DNA of 27,849 bases from VYFG01 sp022827325 (GTDB taxonomy: Bacteria > Pseudomonadota > Gammaproteobacteria > Arenicellales > Poriferihabitantaceae), in NCBI GenBank assembly GCA_022827325.1, contig JAJDTE010000146.1, positions 1 to 27,849 on the forward strand. Reading direction: 5' to 3'. This document shows, piece after piece, positions 1 to 7,990 of this stretch. Position numbers and translations under genes: made by a program. Within the stretch, counting starts at the first letter, position 1; every line of letters starts with the position of its first letter. The notes under the pieces were generated by a model that saw nothing but the letters and a program-made list of their open reading frames with translations, was not told the origin of the DNA and searched no databases.

Positions 1-203
1 AAATCCAGCAGATCATACAGCTGCTGAAGGGCAGGGGCGTCGGCATTCTCATCACCGACCACAATGTCCGGGAAACCCTGGGTATCTGTGACCGGGCGTA
101 CATCCTGCACCGGGGGAGGGTGCTGGTCGACGGGACGCCGGAGGAAATCATGCAGGATGAACGCGCGCGGGAAGCCTACCTCGGCAGCGATTTCAGCATG
201 TGA
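1..203 (+). CDS. lptB: LptB, lipopolysaccharide export ABC ATPase (3' end only)
   Basis: This is the last 66 codons of an ABC ATPase, read in the frame that starts at base 3; the start lies outside the window. The visible protein contains ITDHNVRETL, which is the switch (H-loop) histidine region in the exact form typical of LptB, then CDRAYIL and GTPEEIMQDE, and ends in AYLGSDFSM. LptB powers the LptBFG complex that extracts lipopolysaccharide from the inner membrane and pushes it along the Lpt bridge to the outer membrane. lptB directly upstream of rpoN is the standard gammaproteobacterial order, which supports the call. Walker A, Walker B and the signature motif are not in view. Confidence 0.9.
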   Translation, partial: IQQIIQLLKGRGVGILITDHNVRETLGICDRAYILHRGRVLVDGTPEEIMQDERAREAYLGSDFSM

Positions 204-573
204 CGGCCGGACGCCGGGGAACGGTCGGGCAGGGAATGCCATCCCCTTCTGGCCGGGATCCGGCGGCCATGCCGCCGCGGGCGATGCGCCGGTATCCGCG
301 ACAGGGCCATGTGCGGCCCCTGGAGGGTCCGGCGCCGGCAAGGCGACGGGCATGGCCGAATTGGACATGATTCATCATCCCGAATTCGAATTGTCACGGA
401 TAGCCTGCTGTTTTTCAGGCAAAACCCCGCGAGGCACCATCCCCGGCGACGGCGCGGACCCGTGCCACCGGGGCGCGGCACGCGTCCGCCAGGCCGCTGG
501 CGGTCGCGGTTGCACTTTAACCGGGCCGGGGAATTTGGTTACAATGATTCTCCAATGATGACTACTGTATTGG
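204..573. other. lptB-rpoN intergenic region, no gene seen
   Basis: This 370-base gap holds no convincing coding frame; the frames that stay open are low-complexity translations of GC-rich DNA. Near its 3' end is TACAAT (540-545), a good sigma-70 -10 hexamer about 30 bases before the rpoN start, inside an AT-richer patch. No well-spaced -35 is visible: TTGCAC at 510-515 is 24 bases away, too far. A separate rpoN promoter is likely but only partly supported. Confidence 0.35.
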
Positions 574-2010
574 ATGAAAGCGGCTCTTGATCTGAGACAG
601 ACGCAGCGGCTGACCATGACGCCGCAATTGCAGCAAGCCATACGCCTGTTGCAGATGAATACCGCTGAGTTCTCCGCAGCGCTCATCGACGCTCACGAGA
701 CAAATCCCCTGCTGGAAATGGAGGATCCGGAGGGCCGCAGCGAAGCCATCCCGGAAGAGGGGCATGCCGGGCTGGAATTCATGGATGAATTGCGGGGTTC
801 ATTCAATGAAGACTGGGTGAGCAGGCGCGCCGGCACGGCGTCGCCGGCCTCCGCGCTTTCCGACGGGGTCGACAGGATACCGGCCCGTGCCGCGGATGCG
901 TCGCTGCACGAATCCCTGGAGGAGCAGCTCAGTCTGCTGGCCCTGGAGCCGATGCAGAAGTTCCTGGCGGATCACATCATCCGCAACCTCAACGATGCCG
1001 GGTACCTGGAAGCGGGTCTCGAAACCATCCTTGACGAGGTGCGGCATGATCTTGAGCCGGGGACCCGCATCTCCATGTCGGACATGGAGGCCGCCCTTTC
1101 CAGGGTGCAGTCCCTGGACCCCGTCGGGGTCGGTGCGAGAACCCCCGGAGAATGCCTGCTGCTGCAGTTGTCCGCCCTGGACGCCGGGGTGCCCGGGCTG
1201 GAAACCGCCCGCAACCTGGTGCAGTCGCACCTGCCGCTGCTTGCCCGACGGGATCTGCAGGCCTTGCGCCGAAAGCTGGCCGTGGACCACGGGGAGCTGC
1301 GCGAGGCCATCGAACTGGTCCGGCACCTGAGCCCGCATCCCGGTTACAGCGTGGGCGACGTCTCCGTGGATTACGTGACGCCGGACGTACTGGTGGAAAG
1401 ACGCCGCGGAGGCTGGGCTGCGAGACTGAATACGGCCGCCCTGCCCAGGGTCATGATCAACCAGGACTACCAGCAGCTGGTCACGGAAAACGCGGGGAAA
1501 GAGTCCTTTTCCCGGTTGAATTCCCAGCTCAAGGACGCCCGCTGGCTGCTGTCCAATATCGAAAAGCGTCACGACACCATTCTTTCCGTCGCCGCGCGGA
1601 TCGTCGCGAACCAGCAGGCCTTCTTTGAACACGGGCCCGCGGCGATGAAGCCGATGACCATGCGCGAAATCGCGGAGACGCTGGACATCCATGAGTCCAC
1701 GGTGTCGCGGGCGGTCAACGGCAAGTACATGCTGACCCCCCTCGGCACGTTCGAGTTGCGGTATTTCTTCTCCACCGAGGTCGGCGCCGGGAACGGCCAC
1801 CAGACCTCGTCGGTGGCAATCCAGGCGCTGATCAGGGAGCTGGTCGAGGCCGAGTCCTCCGCAAAGCCCATCAGCGACATGAAGATATGCGAGGCGCTCC
1901 GGTCCAGGGGGTTCGAGATCGCCCGGCGTACGGTGGCGAAATACCGGGAGCAAATGAACATTCCCCCATCCGGCAGGCGAAAATCGCTTTTGGGGGCGCC
2001 GGGATCTTGA
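574..2010 (+). CDS. rpoN: RNA polymerase sigma-54 factor RpoN
   Basis: The 478-residue protein has the usual sigma-54 length (E. coli 477). The N-terminus shows the activator-interacting region I, with LRQTQRLTMTPQLQQAIRLL near residues 7-26. The DNA-binding C-terminal half includes a helix-turn-helix region (MREIAETLDIHESTVSRAVN) and ends with the diagnostic RpoN box ARRTVAKYRE at about residues 450-459. Sigma-54 directs core polymerase to -24/-12 promoters that need AAA+ activators. It is the first gene of a block that continues with hpf and the PTS-Ntr genes, as in many Proteobacteria. No strong Shine-Dalgarno precedes the ATG, but region I begins immediately after it, so the start is secure. 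Confidence 0.97.
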   Translation: MKAALDLRQTQRLTMTPQLQQAIRLLQMNTAEFSAALIDAHETNPLLEMEDPEGRSEAIPEEGHAGLEFMDELRGSFNEDWVSRRAGTASPASALSDGVDRIPARAADASLHESLEEQLSLLALEPMQKFLADHIIRNLNDAGYLEAGLETILDEVRHDLEPGTRISMSDMEAALSRVQSLDPVGVGARTPGECLLLQLSALDAGVPGLETARNLVQSHLPLLARRDLQALRRKLAVDHGELREAIELVRHLSPHPGYSVGDVSVDYVTPDVLVERRRGGWAARLNTAALPRVMINQDYQQLVTENAGKESFSRLNSQLKDARWLLSNIEKRHDTILSVAARIVANQQAFFEHGPAAMKPMTMREIAETLDIHESTVSRAVNGKYMLTPLGTFELRYFFSTEVGAGNGHQTSSVAIQALIRELVEAESSAKPISDMKICEALRSRGFEIARRTVAKYREQMNIPPSGRRKSLLGAPGS

Positions 2011-2082
2011 ACGGCGAAATCGAATATCTGTTGTTGGCGCCGGGTCTGCCGGCACATCTTTAGTCCTTGGGAGGCGATCACT

Positions 2083-2415
2083 ATGCAAATATCAATCAGC
2101 GGACATCATGTTGACATCACTGACTCCATGCATCATTACGTTTCCGGTAAGGTGGAGAAAATCGTCAGGCACTTCGACCATGTGACCAATACCAATGTCA
2201 TACTGCAGGTTGAAAAGAAACGCCACATGGCGGAAGCGACGATCAACACCAAAGGAGCGATGATTCATGCTTCCAGTACCTGCAATGACATGTATGCCGC
2301 TATTGACAGCATGGTGAACAAGCTGGACCGCCAGGTTCTCAAGCACAAGGAAAAGCTGACCGACCATCACCGTACCGACGCCGCGTTGAACCGGGGCTTC
2401 GATCTGCCACGGTAA
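2083..2415 (+). CDS. hpf: Ribosome hibernation promoting factor (short HPF)
   Basis: The protein has 110 residues, the size of short HPF/YfiA proteins, and starts MQISISGHHVDIT, followed by a helix (MHHYVSGKVEKIVRHFDH) and the basic second half typical of the family. These proteins bind the 30S decoding region and drive 100S dimer formation in stationary phase. A strong ribosome-binding site, GGGAGG, lies about 8 bases before the ATG and fixes the start. There is no long-HPF C-terminal dimerisation domain. It lies 72 bases after rpoN and 2 bases before ptsN, the classic rpoN-hpf-ptsN order. Confidence 0.95.
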   Translation: MQISISGHHVDITDSMHHYVSGKVEKIVRHFDHVTNTNVILQVEKKRHMAEATINTKGAMIHASSTCNDMYAAIDSMVNKLDRQVLKHKEKLTDHHRTDAALNRGFDLPR

Positions 2416-2417
2416 CG

Positions 2418-2927
2418 ATGGGCAGTGACGGCAGCGGTGGTGACGGCGACGGGAACGGGGATTCTCCCGTACTGGCGGAATATCTCGATACCGGCCGGAT
2501 CATCCTCGACCTGAAGACCACCAGCCGCAAGAGGCTGTTCGAATTCATCGCCGAGCTGTCGTGCAACGGGCTCGCCGGAGTCTCCGAAGACTGCATTCTC
2601 AAGACGCTCACCGAGCGCGAACGGCTGGGCAGTACGGGACTCGGGCAGGGAATTGCGGTCCCCCACGGCCGCATCGAGAAGCTGGACAGCCCGGTGATCA
2701 GCGTCGTCAGGCTGAGCAAGCCCATTGACTACGACGCGCCGGACGGCCAACCTGTCTGGCTTGCGGTGGGCCTCCTGGTTCCCGTGGAGGCCAACGACAC
2801 CCATCTGAAACTGTTCTCACTGCTGGTGACGCGGTTCCGGGACCGGCAATTCGTCGAATCCATGAAACGGTGCAGTACCCGCGAACAGGCGGCGGCCCTG
2901 TTCGGTGTCCTGAAACCTGACGGCTAG
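2418..2927 (+). CDS. ptsN: PTS-Ntr regulatory protein EIIA-Ntr
   Basis: This 169-residue EIIA domain of the fructose/mannitol type carries the phosphorylation site in GIAVPHGRI (His83). EIIA-Ntr is the last acceptor of the EI-Ntr > NPr > EIIA-Ntr relay and regulates potassium, nitrogen and envelope functions through protein contacts rather than sugar uptake. The family normally starts near residue 17 here. The first 16 residues are a Gly/Asp-rich lead (MGSDGSGGDGDGNGDS) that is unusual, yet no other standard start codon lies in frame between ATG 2418 and the domain. The gene begins 2 bases after the hpf stop, so translation is probably coupled. Confidence 0.95.
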   Translation: MGSDGSGGDGDGNGDSPVLAEYLDTGRIILDLKTTSRKRLFEFIAELSCNGLAGVSEDCILKTLTERERLGSTGLGQGIAVPHGRIEKLDSPVISVVRLSKPIDYDAPDGQPVWLAVGLLVPVEANDTHLKLFSLLVTRFRDRQFVESMKRCSTREQAAALFGVLKPDG

Positions 2928-2936
2928 GTACGGTTG

Positions 2937-3890
2937 GTGAATCAGAACCCCGACAGTCCGGCGCTGGAGTCCGGCGGGTTGCATTCCCTCCGGCAGATTC
3001 TCGACCGCATGCCTGGAGCCCACTGGTACCTGAACACCACCAAGCCGGCGGTGACCTGTTTTCAGCATGCCAATTTCTACGGCTATCTCAACCCGCTGCG
3101 GCCGATTCCGATCCAGCTGGTGGACGGGGTCACCCTGGAATGGCTGTATCGCCAGGGCGAGCGGGAGTTGCAGCAGGCGCCCTGCTTTGATGCCGGAACG
3201 ACCCTGGCCACGATCCTCTGCGACGGCGTCAACCCCAATCCCGCCCTGGAGGAGGTATGCCGTCAAATGGACATTGCCCTGCTGCGCTCCACACTGGCCC
3301 CCGCGGGGGTTCTGGATTTCCTCCAGGCCAACCTGGCGAAGCTGCTTTCACCGCGCTGTAACCGGCATGGTGTATTCCTGGCGGTGATGAATACCGGCGT
3401 GATGATCACGGGAAAGAGCGGCATCGGCAAGAGCGAGGTCGCCCTCGACCTGGTGCAGAGGGGGCATCAGCTCATCGCCGACGATGTGGTGGAAATCTAC
3501 CGCCGCGACGGACCGGTGCTGATGGGCGAGTGTCCGCCGTCGCTGAAAGGGCACATCGAGATACGGGGCCTCGGCATCATCAACGCGGAAATGATGTTCG
3601 GGCCCGCCGCGGTCATGGACTACTACGAACTGGAACTGATCATCAACCTCAGTGATGCCAAGGAACGCGAAATCGAGAACCTGGACCGGTTGAAGCCGAG
3701 CCTTGAGCCGGTGGACATACTCGGCGTCGAGATTCCCTGCCTGCATATCCTGGTGGCCCCGGGGCGCAACCTGTCGGTGCTCGTCGAGGCCGCCATCCGG
3801 GATCACCTGCTGCGGAAAACCGGGGCGAACAGCAGCCTGGAATTCGTCGGCAGGCATAACCGCCGCATGGGCATCGGGGGGGAGGAATGA
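2937..3890 (+). CDS. hprK: HPr kinase/phosphorylase HprK
   Basis: The protein is a bifunctional kinase/phosphorylase of about 317 residues acting on a serine of HPr. The Walker A loop GKSGIGKS (around residues 159-166) is preceded by the catalytic-type histidine in RHGVFLAV and followed by IADDVVEI, all signatures of HprK. The C-terminal motif around EIRGLGIINAEMMFG is also present. I take GTG at 2937; TTG at 2934 is an equally open alternative. The gene starts 9 bases after ptsN and overlaps rapZ by 4 bases (ATGA). The Npr encoded downstream keeps Ser46, the residue this enzyme modifies, so the pair looks functional. Confidence 0.95.
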   Translation: MNQNPDSPALESGGLHSLRQILDRMPGAHWYLNTTKPAVTCFQHANFYGYLNPLRPIPIQLVDGVTLEWLYRQGERELQQAPCFDAGTTLATILCDGVNPNPALEEVCRQMDIALLRSTLAPAGVLDFLQANLAKLLSPRCNRHGVFLAVMNTGVMITGKSGIGKSEVALDLVQRGHQLIADDVVEIYRRDGPVLMGECPPSLKGHIEIRGLGIINAEMMFGPAAVMDYYELELIINLSDAKEREIENLDRLKPSLEPVDILGVEIPCLHILVAPGRNLSVLVEAAIRDHLLRKTGANSSLEFVGRHNRRMGIGGEE

Positions 3891-4810
3891 GCCGGCGCAC
3901 CATGGACCTGATCATCGTCAGCGGGCTGTCCGGTTCCGGCAAGAGCGTGGCCCTGCAGTCCCTGGAAGACATCGGCTACTACTGCGTCGACAACCTGCCG
4001 TCGGTGATGCTGCCCGAATTCGAACGCTGCTTTCTGGTGCATGCGCCCGGAGATGAGCATGGAATCGCCAGCGCGGCGGTGAGCATCGACTCGCGCAATC
4101 ACCGGTTCCTGGGCGGGCTGGGCGACACCCTGGACAGGTCGGGGCTTGAGGCCGGGGCCTGCCGCATCCTGTTTCTCGATGCCGAGGAGCAGAAACTGGT
4201 ACAGCGTTACAGTGAAACCCGCCGCAAGCACCCGCTCACCGACGATTCCACCCCGCTGATGGAAGGCATACAGCGGGAACGGGTCATGCTGCGGCCCCTG
4301 CAGGAACGTGCGGACAAGGTGATCGACACCACCGACACCACCCCCCACGAACTGCGTGCCATGGTGCGGGATTTTGCCGGCGGCTCCAGCGCCGGGGGGC
4401 CATTGCTCCTGTTCGAGTCCTTCGGCTTCAAGTACGGCTCCCCCAGGGAGGCGGATTTCATCTTCGATGTCCGCTGCCTTCCCAACCCCCACTGGGAGGA
4501 ATCCCTGCGCAACCGGACCGGCCGGGACCCCGATGTCAGGCGGTTCCTGGAGAACCAGCCCATGGTGGTGGAGATGACGGAGGAGATCTACGGTTTCCTG
4601 CTCAAGTGGCTTCCGGGCTTCGACAGCGAGAACCGGAGCTACATCACCGTGGCGGTGGGTTGCACCGGCGGCCAGCACCGTTCGGTGTATATTTGTGAAC
4701 AGCTGGCAAGGCGGTTCCATGACCGTGAATTCAACGCCCAGGTCCGGCACAGGCAACTGAATGAACAGGAGTCCGGCCACCGTGAAGTCCCCCCGGCCTC
4801 CAGGACATGA
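3887..4810 (+). CDS. rapZ: RapZ, RNase adapter / nucleotide-binding protein
   Basis: This 307-residue member of the RapZ/YvcJ family has the P-loop GLSGSGKS at residues 13-20, then DIGYYCVDNLPSVMLPEF, and the C-terminal RNA-binding-type signature VAVGCTGGQHRSVYI. In E. coli RapZ senses glucosamine-6-phosphate and delivers the sRNA GlmZ to RNase E; in other bacteria the role is less clear. The protein is about 20 residues longer than the usual 284-290, from a polar tail that ends overlapping the npr start. The ATG at 3887 overlaps the hprK stop. Position between hprK and npr is conserved in Proteobacteria. Confidence 0.95.
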   Translation: MSRRTMDLIIVSGLSGSGKSVALQSLEDIGYYCVDNLPSVMLPEFERCFLVHAPGDEHGIASAAVSIDSRNHRFLGGLGDTLDRSGLEAGACRILFLDAEEQKLVQRYSETRRKHPLTDDSTPLMEGIQRERVMLRPLQERADKVIDTTDTTPHELRAMVRDFAGGSSAGGPLLLFESFGFKYGSPREADFIFDVRCLPNPHWEESLRNRTGRDPDVRRFLENQPMVVEMTEEIYGFLLKWLPGFDSENRSYITVAVGCTGGQHRSVYICEQLARRFHDREFNAQVRHRQLNEQESGHREVPPASRT

Positions 4811-5076
4811 TTGAAACCGTCATCCCGGTCGTCAACAAGCTGGGCCTGCATGCCAGGGCCGCGTCCAAGCTGGTCAAGCTGTGTGCCGGGTTCGCGAGCG
4901 ATATCAAGATTTCCGCCGGCGGGCAGCAGGTGGACGGCAAGAGCATCATGGGCATCCTGATGCTGGCCGCGACCCAGGGGACGGACCTGCTGCTGCAGGT
5001 GGACGGCGAAGACGAGGAGGCCGCGGTGGACGCGATACGGACGCTGTTCTCGGACTGTTTCGGAGAGGGGGAATGA
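4807..5076 (+). CDS. ptsO: HPr-like phosphocarrier protein (Npr)
   Basis: This 89-residue HPr-fold protein has the EI phosphorylation site in KLGLHARAA (His15) and the regulatory serine in DGKSIMG (Ser46). It relays phosphate from EI to EIIA-Ntr; phosphorylation of Ser46 by HprK would dampen this. The gene overlaps rapZ by 4 bases (ATGA) and is followed 25 bases later by the EI gene. Since no sugar permease accompanies the block, I call it the nitrogen-type carrier (ptsO/npr) rather than sugar HPr (ptsH); sequence alone does not separate these cleanly. Confidence 0.93.
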   Translation: MIETVIPVVNKLGLHARAASKLVKLCAGFASDIKISAGGQQVDGKSIMGILMLAATQGTDLLLQVDGEDEEAAVDAIRTLFSDCFGEGE

Positions 5077-5101
5077 AGCGGGAATTCCGGGGGCGAACCT
5101 G

Positions 5102-6832
5102 ATGCTGGCCCTGCACGGCACCGGCGTCGGGCACGGCATTGCCATCGGCAGGGCGAGGATCATCAGCCGGCCGGCGCCGGAAATCAGCCGGTACACCGTC
5201 GGGGCGGACGCGGTGGAGGCGGAACTGGAGCGCCTGGCGGCCGGCATTCGCCAGGCCCGGGATTCGCTGGTGGACCTCAAGTCCGGCTATGACGGGCCCC
5301 TGCCCGCGGAGGTGGCGGGACTGCTGGAAGCCCATGTCACCATGCTGGAAGATCCCATGCTGCTGGACGAACCGTCGAGACTTGTCCGGGAGCAGCACAT
5401 GAATGCGGAGTCGGCGCTGTCCCGGTTCGGGCGCAAGCTCGAGATGATGTTTTCCAGGATGCAGGATCCTTACCTGAGCAGCAAGTCCATCGATGTCGCC
5501 CAGGTTGTGGAACGTGTCATCGGCGCCCTGATGGACGACGGCGACGAACTCGTCGATGGGCTGGGGGAAACCGATGAAGGCGAGGTAATCGTCGCCGCCG
5601 ACCTGACGCCCGCCGACACCATCCGGTTGAAGAAACACCGGCTTACCGGGTTCGTCACCAGCCTGGGCGGCCCCATCTCGCATACCGCGATCCTGGCGCG
5701 CAGCATGAAGATACCCGCCATCGTGGGCCTCCACGCCGCGGTCCGGTACCTGCGCACCGGCGACCTGCTGATTCTGGACGGCAAGCGGGGCATCATCCTG
5801 GCCAACCCGGACGAGTCCTCACTCGCCGCGTACCAGCGGCGGCGGAAAAAGATCATCCGTCGCCGCCAGGCCCTGGACACCCTTAGGGATGCCGAATCCG
5901 TGACCCTGGACGGCCAGGCGGTCTCGCTGATGTCCAACGTGGAATTCCCGGAGGAGGTGGACCAGAGCGTGGCCCAGAATGCCGACGGGGTGGGGCTGTA
6001 CCGCACCGAGTTTCTTTTCATGAACCGCAGTGAAATGCCCGACGAAGAGGAACAGTACACGGTGTATCGGGATATCCTCGAACGCAGTCGCCGGCCCGTC
6101 AACATCCGCACCCTGGACATCGGCGCCGACAAGCAGGTGGAGGGTGCCCGGTCGGAGGACGGGCGGGCCATCAATCCGGCCCTGGGAATGCGGGCCATCA
6201 GGCTTTGCCTGCACGACCTGGCCCTGTTCAAGCCCCAGTTGAGGGCGATCTACCGGGCTTCCGTCCACGGCGACGCGCGGTTGCTGGTCCCCATGCTGTC
6301 CACCATGGACGAGCTCGACCAGCTCTACTTGCTGATCCGCGAGGTCAAGGAGGAACTGTCCGGCCAGGGAGAGGCATTCAACCCCGACCTGCCGGTCGGC
6401 GGCATGATCGAGGTGCCGGCGGCGGCCATTTCCGCGGACATCTTCGCACGGAAGCTTGACTTCCTGTCCATCGGCACCAATGACCTGATCCAGTATACGC
6501 TTGCCATCGACCGCGTCGACGACGAGGTGAACTACCTGTATGACCCGGTGCATCCGTCCATACTCCGCCTGGTGAAAGGCGTCATCGAAGCCGGCCGCGC
6601 CGCGGGTGTGCCCGTGCTGATGTGCGGCGAGATGGCCGGAAACCCGACCTATACCCGGATTCTGCTGGCGCTGGGCCTGAGATCGTTCAGCATGGACCCT
6701 TCGTCCCTGCTGGAGGTCAAGCAGCGGGTCCGGATGAGCGATGTCGGCCATCTGGAATCGGCGCTTCCCCGCATTCTCGCCGCCACGGAGCCGGATGAGA
6801 TCCGTTCCCTGGTCCAGGACCTCAACCGGTAA
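5102..6832 (+). CDS. ptsI: PTS enzyme I (phosphoenolpyruvate-protein phosphotransferase)
   Basis: The 576-residue protein has the length of E. coli PtsI (575). It carries the phospho-histidine in GGPISHTAILARS (His194), the PEP-binding region LYRTEFLFM, the active-site strands IEVPAAAI and SIGTNDLIQYTLAIDR, and the catalytic cysteine in LMCGEMAGNP. It takes phosphate from PEP and passes it to the adjacent Npr. The N-terminal GAF domain that marks EI-Ntr (PtsP) is absent, although the neighbours are the nitrogen-branch genes. A PtsI-type enzyme therefore probably feeds this regulatory relay, and 'ptsP' would be an alternative name only by context. Confidence 0.94.
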   Translation: MLALHGTGVGHGIAIGRARIISRPAPEISRYTVGADAVEAELERLAAGIRQARDSLVDLKSGYDGPLPAEVAGLLEAHVTMLEDPMLLDEPSRLVREQHMNAESALSRFGRKLEMMFSRMQDPYLSSKSIDVAQVVERVIGALMDDGDELVDGLGETDEGEVIVAADLTPADTIRLKKHRLTGFVTSLGGPISHTAILARSMKIPAIVGLHAAVRYLRTGDLLILDGKRGIILANPDESSLAAYQRRRKKIIRRRQALDTLRDAESVTLDGQAVSLMSNVEFPEEVDQSVAQNADGVGLYRTEFLFMNRSEMPDEEEQYTVYRDILERSRRPVNIRTLDIGADKQVEGARSEDGRAINPALGMRAIRLCLHDLALFKPQLRAIYRASVHGDARLLVPMLSTMDELDQLYLLIREVKEELSGQGEAFNPDLPVGGMIEVPAAAISADIFARKLDFLSIGTNDLIQYTLAIDRVDDEVNYLYDPVHPSILRLVKGVIEAGRAAGVPVLMCGEMAGNPTYTRILLALGLRSFSMDPSSLLEVKQRVRMSDVGHLESALPRILAATEPDEIRSLVQDLNR

Positions 6833-6843
6833 GGGAGCCTTCG

Positions 6844-7203
6844 ATGGTAAAGCCCGGCAACACCGGCATCCGCCGGCTGGCCATGGCGCTCGTGCATTCC
6901 TGGAAGGGCTTCCTCGCCGCATGGCGCAACGAAGAGGCGTTTCGCCAGGAGACCATCGGCTGCCTGCTGCTGGTGCCGCTGGCGGTCTGGCTCGGCGATA
7001 ACGGCGTGGAACGGGCGCTGCTGGTGATGACCGCGCTGCTGGTGCCGCTGGTGGAACTGATGAATTCCGCCATAGAGGCCGTGGTGGACCGGTTCGGCGG
7101 CACCAGGCACACCCTGAGCGGAAGGGCCAAGGACATGGGGTCCGCCGCCGTATTCATGTCCCTGGTGATCCTGGTGACGGTGTGGGCATTGGTGTTGATC
7201 TGA
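6844..7203 (+). CDS. dgkA: Diacylglycerol kinase DgkA
   Basis: This is a 119-residue integral membrane kinase. The conserved catalytic stretch ELMNSAIEAVVDR is present (Glu71, Asn74 and Glu78, matching E. coli Glu69, Asn72 and Glu76), as is the upstream acidic surface motif RNEEAFRQE. Three hydrophobic segments lie at roughly residues 38-51, 57-72 and 98-119. The enzyme recycles diacylglycerol to phosphatidic acid in the inner membrane. A Shine-Dalgarno-like GGGAG is 7-8 bases upstream. The gene follows ptsI by 11 bases and meets the minus-strand ABC permease tail to tail. Confidence 0.95.
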   Translation: MVKPGNTGIRRLAMALVHSWKGFLAAWRNEEAFRQETIGCLLLVPLAVWLGDNGVERALLVMTALLVPLVELMNSAIEAVVDRFGGTRHTLSGRAKDMGSAAVFMSLVILVTVWALVLI

Positions 7204-7216
7204 CGGTCCGCCGGCG

Positions 7217-7990
7217 TCAGTCCCGGATGCCGTATCCGCGCTCCAACAGGTAAAGACTGGCCCCGAACAGCACCACGATGAACGTGGCGGCGATCGCGAA
7301 GGACAATCCAAGGCCGATATCGGATATCCCGATAAAGCCGTAGCGGAATCCGTTGATCATGTAGAGGATGGGATTCACGTGGGACACTGTCTGCCAGAAT
7401 GGCGGCAGCAGGTTGATCGTGTAGAACACGCCGCCCAGGTAGATGAGCGGCGTGAGCACGAAGGTCGGGATGATGGACACGTCGTCGAAATTCCGCGCGA
7501 ACAGGCCATTGAGGAATCCCGCCAGGGAAAACAGCATCGCCGTCAGCAGGATGACGCCCAGGGCGACCGGGATGCTGTGCAGCCGGATGCGGGAAAACAT
7601 GAGCGCCACAATGGTGACGACGAGTCCCACGAGCAGCCCCCTGACCATGCCCCCGGTCACGTATCCGGCGAGGATCACCCAGTTCGGCGTCGGCGAGACC
7701 TGCAGCTCCTCGATCGAACGCTGGAACTTTGCGCCGAAGAATGATGACGATACGTTGGAATAGGCGTTGGTGATCACCGACATCAGGATCAGCCCCGGGA
7801 CAATGAAATCCATGTAGCGGAATCCCTCCATGCTGCCGATTCTGGGGCCGATCAGGTTCCCGAAAATGACGAAGTACAGCGATGTCGTGATCACGGGCGG
7901 CATCAGTGTCTGCTGCCAGATCCGCATGAACCTGGCGACCTCCTTGCGCACGATGGTGGCATAGGCGATTCGTGTCGTATCAAGACTCAC
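7217..7990 (-). CDS. ABC-2 type transporter permease (YadH-like)
   Basis: This 257-residue ABC-2 family permease has about six hydrophobic segments. After a short cytoplasmic start come VITTSLYFVIFG, FIVPGLILMSVI, a central motif GAKFQRSIEELQVSP, LVVTIVALMF, the conserved FVLTPLIYLGGVFY with SHVNPILYMINGFRYG, and a final membrane segment before a YGIRD end. It overlaps the end of the ATPase gene upstream by 11 bases, so the two form one exporter. The closest familiar system is E. coli YadGH; the substrate cannot be told from sequence. It is the last gene of the minus-strand run that starts at purM. Confidence 0.9.
   Translation of the reverse strand: MSLDTTRIAYATIVRKEVARFMRIWQQTLMPPVITTSLYFVIFGNLIGPRIGSMEGFRYMDFIVPGLILMSVITNAYSNVSSSFFGAKFQRSIEELQVSPTPNWVILAGYVTGGMVRGLLVGLVVTIVALMFSRIRLHSIPVALGVILLTAMLFSLAGFLNGLFARNFDDVSIIPTFVLTPLIYLGGVFYTINLLPPFWQTVSHVNPILYMINGFRYGFIGISDIGLGLSFAIAATFIVVLFGASLYLLERGYGIRD

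Noticed and set aside
799..2088. Long minus-strand frame across rpoN
   Set aside because: It is an antisense shadow of rpoN caused by high GC, with no family-like motifs.
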